Positions 1 through 6,112 of a DNA stretch of 8,066 bases are shown one piece after another. The first letter of the stretch is position 1. Each line of letters opens with the position of its first letter. Under the pieces are notes generated by a model that saw only the letters and a program-made list of their open reading frames with translations, did no database searches and was not told the DNA's origin. The DNA comes from Chitinophagaceae bacterium. GTDB lineage: Bacteria > Bacteroidota > Bacteroidia > Chitinophagales > Chitinophagaceae. A program made the position numbers and the translations under genes. The stretch is from the NCBI GenBank assembly GCA_947452875.1, contig CANGEZ010000082.1, forward strand, positions 1-8,066, given 5' to 3'.

Positions 1-32
1 AACAGTGCTGTCAATAAACAAACTTTTTTCAT
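1..32 (-). CDS. Start of an exported-protein gene, truncated by the window edge
   Basis: Reading the minus strand from the ATG at 32-30, ten complete codons give MKKVCLLTAL before the window ends. A methionine, two lysines and then a hydrophobic run is the usual beginning of a Sec signal peptide, and it resembles the start of the neighbouring upstream gene (MKKIVLITAI). The ATG lies 22 nt past the stop codon of the thioredoxin-like gene on the same strand, so the two are probably co-transcribed. The cysteine at residue 5 is too early to be a lipobox cysteine. Nothing after the signal region is visible, so no function can be given. It could be a second protein of the same family, but that is a guess from the pairing. 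The main doubt is that ten codons are little evidence for a gene. Confidence 0.5.
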   Translation of the reverse strand, partial: MKKVCLLTAL

Positions 33-54
33 TTATAATAATATTTTGTAAGCG

Positions 55-1533
55 TTAGTTCTTTTTTTCTTTCCACTTTGTTTCTAGGAAATCATTAAGT
101 TGTTCCCAGCTAAGTTTCTTACCTACGATACGTTTTTCTTTATCCAATAGTAAAATGGTAGGTGTTTGAATAACGTCGTATAATTGTCTGAAACCTGGAC
201 GCTGTGCATCATTAACTACTTTTTCCATTTCCTTGGTTTCGTAAACGTTGGTCCAATCGCCGATTTTATGTTCTTTTACGTAATCAACCCATTCTTTTTT
301 CTTGTCGTTATCCGACAAAACAGAATAAATTCTAACACCCTTTGCTTTCCAAGAAGCTCTGTAAATAGAATCTATTCTTGGAATTTCTTCTTTACAATGT
401 CCACATGTTGGATCCCAGAAAACCACTAATGTATACTCTGCATTCAAATCATACAAAGGTTTTAATTTACCGGTAGAATCCACCATCTCAAGATTGGCTG
501 CCTTCACACCAATGAGGTTGCTCATTTGCATATATGCTCTTCTAGAAATGGTTTCTTGTTGTTTTTCATTCAACCAAGTACTTACGCCTTTGCTGTGGTA
601 TTTTTCAAAAAGATGTACAAATACGGCATCTTGGCCCATGTATTTTGGATTGATGTATTCATCCGTAAACCAGTTCAACAAAAATTTATACATCTCTGGA
701 CTAACCCTAGCCAGTAATAATTTATAATCTAAATCTTTGATGATGCTGTCTGGCGCTTGTTGTACAATTTCTCTGTAATAACGCTCAAGTTTTGGTAAGA
801 AAAATGGCGTACGAATAACGCGGTCATCTGTAAATGAAACACCATCCCAATAATGTTGCTTATAATTATAATAGTTATCAAGTGTGTCCTGACGTGTTTT
901 AGGTTCTTTATTTAGAATCTCAGGTTCTCTCATGGCATTCAACATTAATGCCATCATAGACTCCGGATTTTCCTTCATCAACTTGTCTCTGAAATCAATA
1001 AGTTCTTTATTGTACTTGTTATATTGTTCAAAGTGAAGTGTTGAATCTGCTTTGGTTTTAGAATCATTGTAAGCCATTCTTTCAGTTTGCATCAACATGC
1101 CTTTAGATCCTACAAATTTTTGATAGAGTTGAAAAAGCTCATTGGCATTTGAACCTGTAATTTTTACATTTTGCAAATCTGTACTATCGGCATAAATACT
1201 GAGATTTTGTTCTTTATCTACAAAGAAATCAAATGTCAAGTTTTTACCAGGAAATACAATAGCATAAATACCACCCATTAATTTTCGGTCGCCACTAAAT
1301 TTTGCAACACCTTGTTCATTGAAGTAAGCAGAATCCTCTATGTTGAGGTTCTTGCCCATATGGTAACACAGATAGGTAAGTCCGGATTTGTAACTTGGCG
1401 TTTTTAAGGTTACTGTGAAAGATTCGCCTGGAGCTTTGGATGCAGGTACGTCTGCAGTTGTTTTTGTTTTTTGGGCTTTAGTAATTATCGTAAATGACGA
1501 TAAAATAGCGGTAATGAGTACAATTTTCTTCAT
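55..1533 (-). CDS. Exported DUF5106-type thioredoxin-like (TlpA-like) protein
   Basis: This 492-residue protein is predicted to be exported and to act in thiol-disulfide exchange outside the cytoplasm. Residues 1-20 form a signal peptide (MKKIVLITAI then a hydrophobic stretch) with likely cleavage after TKA20. Residues about 36-140 resemble the N-terminal beta-rich DUF4369-like domain of Bacteroidota TlpA proteins. Residues about 185-350 resemble DUF5106, with HYWDGVSFTDDRVIRTPFF and the MGQDAVFVHLFEKY segment. The C-terminal thioredoxin fold has the active site CGHC at 377-380 (in WDPTCGHCKEEIP) and the cis-proline at P458 (QTPT). The reading frame extends to a TTG at 1554. I chose the ATG at 1533 because it begins directly at the signal peptide and because that TTG lies inside a good -7 promoter motif. 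Family members are generally of unknown substrate; the redox role is inferred from the CxxC site. It is followed closely by another exported-protein start (1-32). Confidence 0.9.
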   Translation of the reverse strand: MKKIVLITAILSSFTIITKAQKTKTTADVPASKAPGESFTVTLKTPSYKSGLTYLCYHMGKNLNIEDSAYFNEQGVAKFSGDRKLMGGIYAIVFPGKNLTFDFFVDKEQNLSIYADSTDLQNVKITGSNANELFQLYQKFVGSKGMLMQTERMAYNDSKTKADSTLHFEQYNKYNKELIDFRDKLMKENPESMMALMLNAMREPEILNKEPKTRQDTLDNYYNYKQHYWDGVSFTDDRVIRTPFFLPKLERYYREIVQQAPDSIIKDLDYKLLLARVSPEMYKFLLNWFTDEYINPKYMGQDAVFVHLFEKYHSKGVSTWLNEKQQETISRRAYMQMSNLIGVKAANLEMVDSTGKLKPLYDLNAEYTLVVFWDPTCGHCKEEIPRIDSIYRASWKAKGVRIYSVLSDNDKKKEWVDYVKEHKIGDWTNVYETKEMEKVVNDAQRPGFRQLYDVIQTPTILLLDKEKRIVGKKLSWEQLNDFLETKWKEKKN

Positions 1534-1551
1534 AATCTTTAAAAAAGTAGT

Positions 1552-1559
1552 CAAATGTA
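1552..1559 (-). promoter_or_regulatory. Bacteroidota -7 promoter motif for the thioredoxin-like gene
   Basis: On the minus strand the octamer TACATTTG matches the Bacteroidota housekeeping -7 consensus TAnnTTTG at every fixed position. It ends 18 nt before the ATG at 1533, which would give a short leader of roughly 10-13 nt. I found no convincing TTG -33 element at the usual spacing; the nearest TTG (plus-strand 1586-1588) is about 26 nt away. The motif overlaps the alternative TTG start at 1554, which argues for translation from the later ATG. Confidence 0.4.
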
Positions 1560-1648
1560 TTGAAATTATCGCGTTTTTAAAAGTTCAATAAATTTCATTT
1601 GTTTGAAAATTACATTTCATTAACAAATAGATTTCCTCATTTATAGGC

Positions 1649-1656
1649 TAAATTTG
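1649..1656 (+). promoter_or_regulatory. Bacteroidota -7 promoter motif abutting the rlmD start
   Basis: TAAATTTG matches the -7 consensus TAnnTTTG and ends only 4 nt before the GTG start of rlmD. Transcription normally begins about 5-8 nt beyond this element, which would place the mRNA 5' end at or inside the start codon. A matching -33 TTG at normal spacing is not visible. The TAA at 1649-1651 is also an in-frame stop for rlmD, so translation cannot begin further upstream. Confidence 0.4.
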
Positions 1657-1660
1657 CATC

Positions 1661-3076
1661 GTGCGAAAAAAAAATAAAAACGTCGTTCTTAATAATATCA
1701 CCATTACTGATTATGCTGCTGAAGGAAAATCACTAGCAAGAGTTGAGGGCAAAGTGATTTTTGTTTCTGGTGTGATACCGGGAGACGTGGCTGATATTCA
1801 ATTGGGTAAGAGTAAAAAAGACTGGGCTGAAGGCAGGGCTATTAAAATTATTGAACCTTCCCCTTATAGATTAACCCCTTTTTGTAAACATTTTGGAAAT
1901 TGCGGTGGCTGTAAATGGCAAATGCTACCTTATGAGAAGCAATTGGAATACAAACAGCAAGAAGCAGAACAAAACCTGAGACGTATCGGCAAAATTGACA
2001 TTCCTGAAATCCTTCCCATCATCGGCTCTGCAAAAACCACAGCTTATCGCAATAAACTCGAATTCACATTTAGCAATAAAAGATACCTTACCAACGAAGA
2101 AATCGGTTCAGAAACAGCCATCACGCAGCAAAATGCCTTGGGTTATCATGCGCCAAGGATTTTCGACAAGGTGATTGATATTACCGAATGTCATTTACTC
2201 GACGATGTCAATAACACCATCAGAAATACTGTTCGTGATTTTGCAGCTGTGAACAATCTGGCTTTTTACGATATCAGAGAACATACCGGATGGTTGCGCA
2301 ATATCATTATCAGGTTCACCACAACCGGCGAGCTGATGGTAAATATTGTCATTAATAACGAAGATGAAACTAACCGTATCGCATTATTAGATCATCTACT
2401 AGCAAAGGTTCCGGCAATAACGACTTTGCTTTACACCATAAATCCAAAATGGAATGATACTATTTATGACCTTACGCCTCAGGTTTACTTCGGCAAAGGT
2501 TATGTAATGGAAAAGCTGGGAAAATGGGAATTTATGATCAGTCCGAAGTCCTTTTTCCAAACCAATACCCAACAGGCTGAAAATTTATACTCTGTTGCAA
2601 AAGACTTTGCAGGATTAACCGGAGAAGAAATTGTTTACGATTTGTATTGTGGCACAGGCAGCATCGGAATTTTTGTGAGCGACAAAGCAAAAAAAATCGT
2701 CGGTGTTGAAGTGATTGAAGATGCCATTGAAGATGCAAAGAAAAATGCAGCGCTCAATCATATTGAACATGCTCATTTTTTTGCAGGCGATGTGATTAAA
2801 ATATGTAATGATGATTTTTTTGCCCAACATGGCAAGCCTGATGTAGTCATTACCGACCCACCACGGGCTGGCATGCACGAAAAACTAGTCATCAAATTAT
2901 TGGAAATGGAATCGCCCAAGATTGTTTATGTAAGTTGCAATACGGCAACTCAGGCTAGAGACATCGCTTTGCTTTCAGAAAAATACAATGTTGTAAAAGT
3001 ACAAGCTGTAGATATGTTTCCCCATACACATCATATCGAATGTGTAGCTTTGCTGACTTTAAAATCAATTCATTAA
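1661..3076 (+). CDS. rlmD: 23S rRNA (uracil-C5)-methyltransferase, RlmD/RumA family
   Basis: This cytoplasmic enzyme transfers a methyl group from S-adenosylmethionine to C5 of a uridine in 23S rRNA (U1939 in E. coli numbering for RlmD). The protein has 471 residues, normal for the family. Residues about 8-65 form the TRAM RNA-binding domain. The [4Fe-4S] ligands are C75, C81 and C84 (CKHFGNCGGC) with C177 (TECHLL). The SAM site includes DLYCGTGSIG at 327-336, then TDPPRAG at 398-404. The catalytic nucleophile is C426 (YVSCNTATQARD) and the general base is E460 (HHIECVALL). The start is GTG at 1661. An in-frame TAA at 1649 rules out extension to another normal start, and the next in-frame GTG is inside the TRAM domain. 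The second to fifth codons hold a nine-adenine run. Specificity for U1939 alone, or also U747 as in Bacillus RlmCD, cannot be told from the sequence. Rhomboid 1 begins 15 nt after the stop. Confidence 0.95.
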   Translation: MRKKNKNVVLNNITITDYAAEGKSLARVEGKVIFVSGVIPGDVADIQLGKSKKDWAEGRAIKIIEPSPYRLTPFCKHFGNCGGCKWQMLPYEKQLEYKQQEAEQNLRRIGKIDIPEILPIIGSAKTTAYRNKLEFTFSNKRYLTNEEIGSETAITQQNALGYHAPRIFDKVIDITECHLLDDVNNTIRNTVRDFAAVNNLAFYDIREHTGWLRNIIIRFTTTGELMVNIVINNEDETNRIALLDHLLAKVPAITTLLYTINPKWNDTIYDLTPQVYFGKGYVMEKLGKWEFMISPKSFFQTNTQQAENLYSVAKDFAGLTGEEIVYDLYCGTGSIGIFVSDKAKKIVGVEVIEDAIEDAKKNAALNHIEHAHFFAGDVIKICNDDFFAQHGKPDVVITDPPRAGMHEKLVIKLLEMESPKIVYVSCNTATQARDIALLSEKYNVVKVQAVDMFPHTHHIECVALLTLKSIH

Positions 3077-3091
3077 TTTTTACATTTACCT

Positions 3092-3781
3092 ATGGACTAT
3101 AGAAATAGCTTTTCACGTACCAGCACAATAGTTTTAAATCTCATCATCATCAATGCACTTGTATACCTTGCTCAGAGTGTGTTTGGCGGTGTGGAAGACA
3201 ATTCAAAAATCACTGAATGGTTCGCACTGCATCATTATAAATCCAAAGCATTTGAACCTTATCAGCTGGTGACACACATGTTCATGCACGGAAGTTTTTT
3301 TCATTTGTTGTTTAACATGTTTGCTTTATGGATGTTTGGTGGTTTGATGGAAAAATTATGGGGACCTAAGCGTTTCCTTAGTTTTTATATGATTTGTGGT
3401 TTGGTGGCGGGATTGGCACAAATGGGAAGTTATGCATATTCCTATTGGGGATATGATCATTCTATTTTATCACCAGATGTCTATGTCTGGTATCAAAATA
3501 TGTTACTTAGCAATGCCACAGTTGGTGCTTCAGGTGCTATTATGGGTATTCTTGTAGCTTATGGATATACTTTTCCGAATACACAATTATTTATCATGCC
3601 GATACCTTTTCCGATAAAAGCCAAGTGGGCGATTACTGGAATTATTGCCATGGATATTTTCGGTGGGATTTCAAATTCCGCAAGTGATAATATTGCTCAC
3701 TTTGCTCACCTTGGAGGAGCGTTATCAGGATTATTAATTGTATTATTTTGGAACAGAAACAACAGACAACAATTTTTTTAA
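3092..3781 (+). CDS. Rhomboid intramembrane serine protease (catalytically complete)
   Basis: This inner-membrane protease should cut transmembrane substrates with a Ser-His dyad. The protein has 229 residues with about six hydrophobic segments, near residues 13-31, 69-88, 96-113, 140-160, 179-196 and 205-219, the basic bacterial rhomboid core. The nucleophile is S147 in VGASGAIMG and the catalytic histidine is H206 in FAHLGGALSG. The oxyanion-side residues are also present: H66 and H71 with N75 in MHGSFFHLLFNMF, corresponding to H145, H150 and N154 of E. coli GlpG. Substrates cannot be predicted. The gene lies 15 nt after rlmD and 1 nt before a second rhomboid gene. The three are probably one transcript with translational coupling of the two rhomboids. 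The nearest -7-like octamer (TACATTTA just before the ATG) lacks the final G, so I do not call a separate promoter. Confidence 0.93.
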   Translation: MDYRNSFSRTSTIVLNLIIINALVYLAQSVFGGVEDNSKITEWFALHHYKSKAFEPYQLVTHMFMHGSFFHLLFNMFALWMFGGLMEKLWGPKRFLSFYMICGLVAGLAQMGSYAYSYWGYDHSILSPDVYVWYQNMLLSNATVGASGAIMGILVAYGYTFPNTQLFIMPIPFPIKAKWAITGIIAMDIFGGISNSASDNIAHFAHLGGALSGLLIVLFWNRNNRQQFF

Positions 3782-3782
3782 T

Positions 3783-4736
3783 ATGGGTGAATCAGACAGA
3801 TACCAGGAGTACAAACACCTTAAGAAAAAAGGATTCTTATTAGGAAGTGATAACAATGCGTTGATGGCGTTATTTATCATCAATGCGATTTTCTTTCTGA
3901 TTTTACTGACCATGCAGGTCGTTTATTTCTTTTATGAACAAACGCCTGCAGTTTTCCAAAATGATATTTTACAATGGTTTCAATTGCCTTCCGGATTGGA
4001 ATCACTCAGTGAGAGACCTTGGACAATTCTTACTTATATGTTCAGCGACACTGGAAATTCAGTGATGCGCATCCTCAGCAACATGCTTTGGTTATGGGCT
4101 TTTGGATATTTATTACAGGACATGACTGGCAATGGCAAAATCATCCCTATTTACATTTATGGTGGCGTATTGGGTGGACTGTTTTTTATTGGCGCTCATT
4201 ATCTGATTCCGCCCATTCAAGCCGATATCAACCATGCTTCATTAATAGGAGCCAATGCCGCTACTATGGCGGTTGCCACTGCAACCACTTATTTAAATCC
4301 AGATCATCGATTCTTTACCCAAATCAGAAAAGGAATTCCAATTTGGGTATTGCTGACTGTATACATCATCATCGATTTTACAGGCGTGGCTTCTATGAGT
4401 GCTGCTTATAGTCTTTCTCACTTAGGAGGCGCTTTGGCTGGATTTTTCTATATCTATCTGTTACGCAAGGGCACAGATGCCGGCGTTTGGATGAACAAGT
4501 CTTATCAATGGGTAATCAATGTGTTCAGTCCGAAACAAACTAAGAACAAAGAAGACATTAAGAAAAAAGTTTTTTATAAAACAGGTGATAAAAATCCATT
4601 CAGTAGATCATCTCTTGTCAATCAAAAAAGGGTGGATGAAATCTTGGATAAAATCAACACCGAAGGCTATGAATTTCTAACAGAAGAAGAAAAGTCAATT
4701 TTAAAAAAGGCTTCTGAAGACGATTCTATTAAATAA
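3783..4736 (+). CDS. Rhomboid-family protein lacking the catalytic serine (probable pseudoprotease)
   Basis: The protein of 317 residues is a rhomboid-fold membrane protein with an extra C-terminal tail. Hydrophobic segments lie near residues 27-50, 97-112, 120-141, 152-170, 186-203 and 209-227. Aligned with its upstream neighbour, the GASG active site becomes IGANAATM, so the nucleophile is replaced by N158. The oxyanion histidine is replaced by R96 (MRILSNML), while N100 and the dyad histidine H213 (LSHLGGALAG) remain. Protease activity is therefore not expected. Residues about 280-312 (RVDEILDKINTEGYEFLTEEEK) resemble DUF6576, a short C-terminal domain of Bacteroidota rhomboids. The frame is open from an ATG at 3738 inside rhomboid 1. 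I prefer the ATG at 3783, one base after that gene's stop, because the first 15 residues would be a polar segment with no family counterpart and GESDRYQEYKHLKKKG looks like a normal cytoplasmic start. A role in binding or regulating membrane proteins is inference. Confidence 0.88.
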   Translation: MGESDRYQEYKHLKKKGFLLGSDNNALMALFIINAIFFLILLTMQVVYFFYEQTPAVFQNDILQWFQLPSGLESLSERPWTILTYMFSDTGNSVMRILSNMLWLWAFGYLLQDMTGNGKIIPIYIYGGVLGGLFFIGAHYLIPPIQADINHASLIGANAATMAVATATTYLNPDHRFFTQIRKGIPIWVLLTVYIIIDFTGVASMSAAYSLSHLGGALAGFFYIYLLRKGTDAGVWMNKSYQWVINVFSPKQTKNKEDIKKKVFYKTGDKNPFSRSSLVNQKRVDEILDKINTEGYEFLTEEEKSILKKASEDDSIK

Positions 4737-4790
4737 TTCTAATTTTTCTTTTTACTGACCACTTTTATCGACTGCCATAATTTTCTTGCT

Positions 4791-4857
4791 TAACACCGAT
4801 TGGATATCCATAATGGTCCAATCAAATTGTACCCAAACTGCTATCAGTTCGGTGTTA
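4791..4857 (+). promoter_or_regulatory. Nested inverted repeats able to form a three-way RNA junction
   Basis: This sits in the 173-bp gap before the EEP gene. The outer arms TAACACCGA (4791-4799) and TCGGTGTTA (4849-4857) are a perfect 9-bp inverted repeat. Inside, GATTGGA (4798-4804) pairs with TCCAATC (4817-4823), and this stem continues after a TAT bulge as CCA (4808-4810) with TGG (4814-4816) around a TAA loop. A second hairpin pairs AACTG (4836-4840) with CAGTT (4845-4849) around CTAT, ending flush against the outer stem. One or two end bases are shared between stems, so not all can be full length together. No T-run follows, so it is not a standard terminator. It could be a cis-regulatory leader for the EEP gene, a small RNA, a DNA operator, or chance. 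The strand is assumed from the flanking genes. Confidence 0.35.
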
Positions 4858-4909
4858 TACTTATATCATTTGGACTAGATTGTAATTAAAATTGGTATAA
4901 CTTTAAAGC

Positions 4910-6040
4910 ATGGCCGTTCAATTTCTCAGAAAAGCAACAAAGACGATTGTAATTATTTGCAATGCTGTATTTGCTATTTTTCTGATGTTGGGTTGTTATG
5001 GCAATTCTATTAACCTTGGCAATGATTGGATAGCCGGTTTGTTCTCACTAACGGCTTTTTATTTTTTAGTCATCAATATTTTCTTCATTGTATTCTGGTT
5101 GTTTGTAAAAAGATGGTTAACGCTGATCAGCATTGTTACCATTGCCATTTGTTGGATGCCTTTGCAGCATGTGTTTCAACTCAGATTCAGTGTTTCTTTT
5201 GATGCAAAAAAAGAAAGAAATGTCATCAGGGTCATGAGCTGGAATGTGGAGCATTTTGATATTGTTGAACATCTTTCACATCCCGAAGTAAAATCAGAAA
5301 TGATTGATTTGATTAACGAATACAATCCGGATATTGCTTGTTTTCAGGAAATGGTGGGTAGTGATAGCATTGTAAAATCGATTAATTACATCCCTGAATT
5401 CAAAAAGAAATTGAAAATGAAAGATTATCATTTTTCATATTTCAACAAATTAAATTTTGATAAAACCCATCATTTTGGCATCATCATTTTCAGTAAGTTT
5501 CCCATTATCAACAAGCAAACCTATTCACCAGAAATCAATAGATATAACTCAACTTTTCAATCTGTAGATATCGTCAGAAACAACGATACTTTCAGAGTGT
5601 TTAACGTACATCTTGAAACATTAAGATTTTCACCTGATAACAGAAATTATTTAAACGATCCGTCTATTGAAAATGGAAATGACATCAATGAGTCTAAGAC
5701 AATACTCAGTAAATTCAAAAAAGGTTATATAAAACACCATTGGCAAAGCGATAATGTAAGAAGAGAAATTGACAAAAGTAATTATCCTGTTATTGTATGC
5801 GGTGACCTGAATGATTTACCCAATAGTTATGCTTACAACACCATAGGCAAAGGCCTTAACAACGCTTTTAAAGAAAAAGGTTCTTTAATTGGTAATACTT
5901 ACGACGGCATTTCTCCAACATTAAGAATTGATAATATTTTTACAGACAAACGATTTTCTGTTGAGCAATTTCTTAGAATTAAAAAAAGTCTGAGTGATCA
6001 TTTTCCTATTATTGCCGACATAATCTTTCACAAAGATTGA
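4910..6040 (+). CDS. Membrane-anchored endonuclease/exonuclease/phosphatase (EEP) family protein
   Basis: The 376-residue protein has three N-terminal hydrophobic segments at about residues 11-30, 41-66 and 69-88, then a complete EEP hydrolase domain, most simply placed on the outer side of the inner membrane. EEP enzymes use a divalent metal to hydrolyse phosphodiesters or phosphomonoesters. The expected residues are all visible: N112 (MSWNVEHF), E147 (CFQEM), H234 (FNVHLE), D299 and N301 (CGDLNDLP), D341 (LRIDNIF) and D363-H364 (SLSDHFPI). Domain length and motif order are normal. Whether it acts on nucleic acid, phosphoinositide-like lipid or another ester is not decidable here. I recall EEP proteins of this type next to rhomboid pairs in other Bacteroidota, which suggests a conserved neighbourhood, but no functional link is known to me. 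It starts at ATG 4910, 173 nt after rhomboid 2 and downstream of the inverted-repeat element. Confidence 0.88.
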   Translation: MAVQFLRKATKTIVIICNAVFAIFLMLGCYGNSINLGNDWIAGLFSLTAFYFLVINIFFIVFWLFVKRWLTLISIVTIAICWMPLQHVFQLRFSVSFDAKKERNVIRVMSWNVEHFDIVEHLSHPEVKSEMIDLINEYNPDIACFQEMVGSDSIVKSINYIPEFKKKLKMKDYHFSYFNKLNFDKTHHFGIIIFSKFPIINKQTYSPEINRYNSTFQSVDIVRNNDTFRVFNVHLETLRFSPDNRNYLNDPSIENGNDINESKTILSKFKKGYIKHHWQSDNVRREIDKSNYPVIVCGDLNDLPNSYAYNTIGKGLNNAFKEKGSLIGNTYDGISPTLRIDNIFTDKRFSVEQFLRIKKSLSDHFPIIADIIFHKD

Positions 6041-6075
6041 CCTCATTTTACTTATATTTTTTGGCAGTTGTGAAT

Positions 6076-6083
6076 TATCTTTG
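6076..6083 (+). promoter_or_regulatory. Bacteroidota -7 promoter motif upstream of cysS
   Basis: TATCTTTG matches TAnnTTTG and would start transcription near 6090, giving a leader of about 20-25 nt before the cysS ATG. The best upstream TTTG (6060-6063) is only 12 nt away, too close for a canonical -33 element. The motif lies within an imperfect direct repeat described in the findings. It suggests that cysS can be transcribed separately from the EEP gene, whose stop is 72 nt before the cysS start. Confidence 0.35.
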
Positions 6084-6112
6084 CCACTCAAAAATTATTT
6101 GCAACTCATACA

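Noticed and set aside
1534..1554. Upstream TTG start for the thioredoxin-like gene, adding seven residues
   Set aside because: The TTG lies inside the -7 promoter motif, and the ATG at 1533 starts a normal signal peptide.
3738..3782. Earlier ATG for the second rhomboid, inside the first rhomboid gene
   Set aside because: It would add 15 polar residues whose bases are constrained by the upstream gene; the ATG right after the stop is more natural.
4019..4411. 130-codon plus-strand frame inside the second rhomboid gene
   Set aside because: It is an alternative-frame shadow rich in Trp, His and Tyr with no recognisable domain, lying fully within a well-supported membrane-protein gene.
4791..4857. 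tRNA or tRNA-like gene
   Set aside because: The outer stem length is suggestive, but there is no T-arm consensus, no anticodon arm of the right size and only two inner hairpins.
4791..4870. Rho-independent terminator for the rhomboid operon
   Set aside because: No run of T follows any of the stems on either strand; the T-rich stretch near 4741-4755 has no hairpin before it.
4898..4905. TAACTTTA as a -7 motif for the EEP gene
   Set aside because: The last base is A rather than G, no TTG lies at a suitable distance, and it ends only 4 nt before the ATG.
4892..4909. Sigma-54 type promoter before the EEP gene (TTGG followed by a TTAAAGC segment)
   Set aside because: The GG and GC elements do not match the -24/-12 consensus, and no enhancer-binding regulator is nearby.
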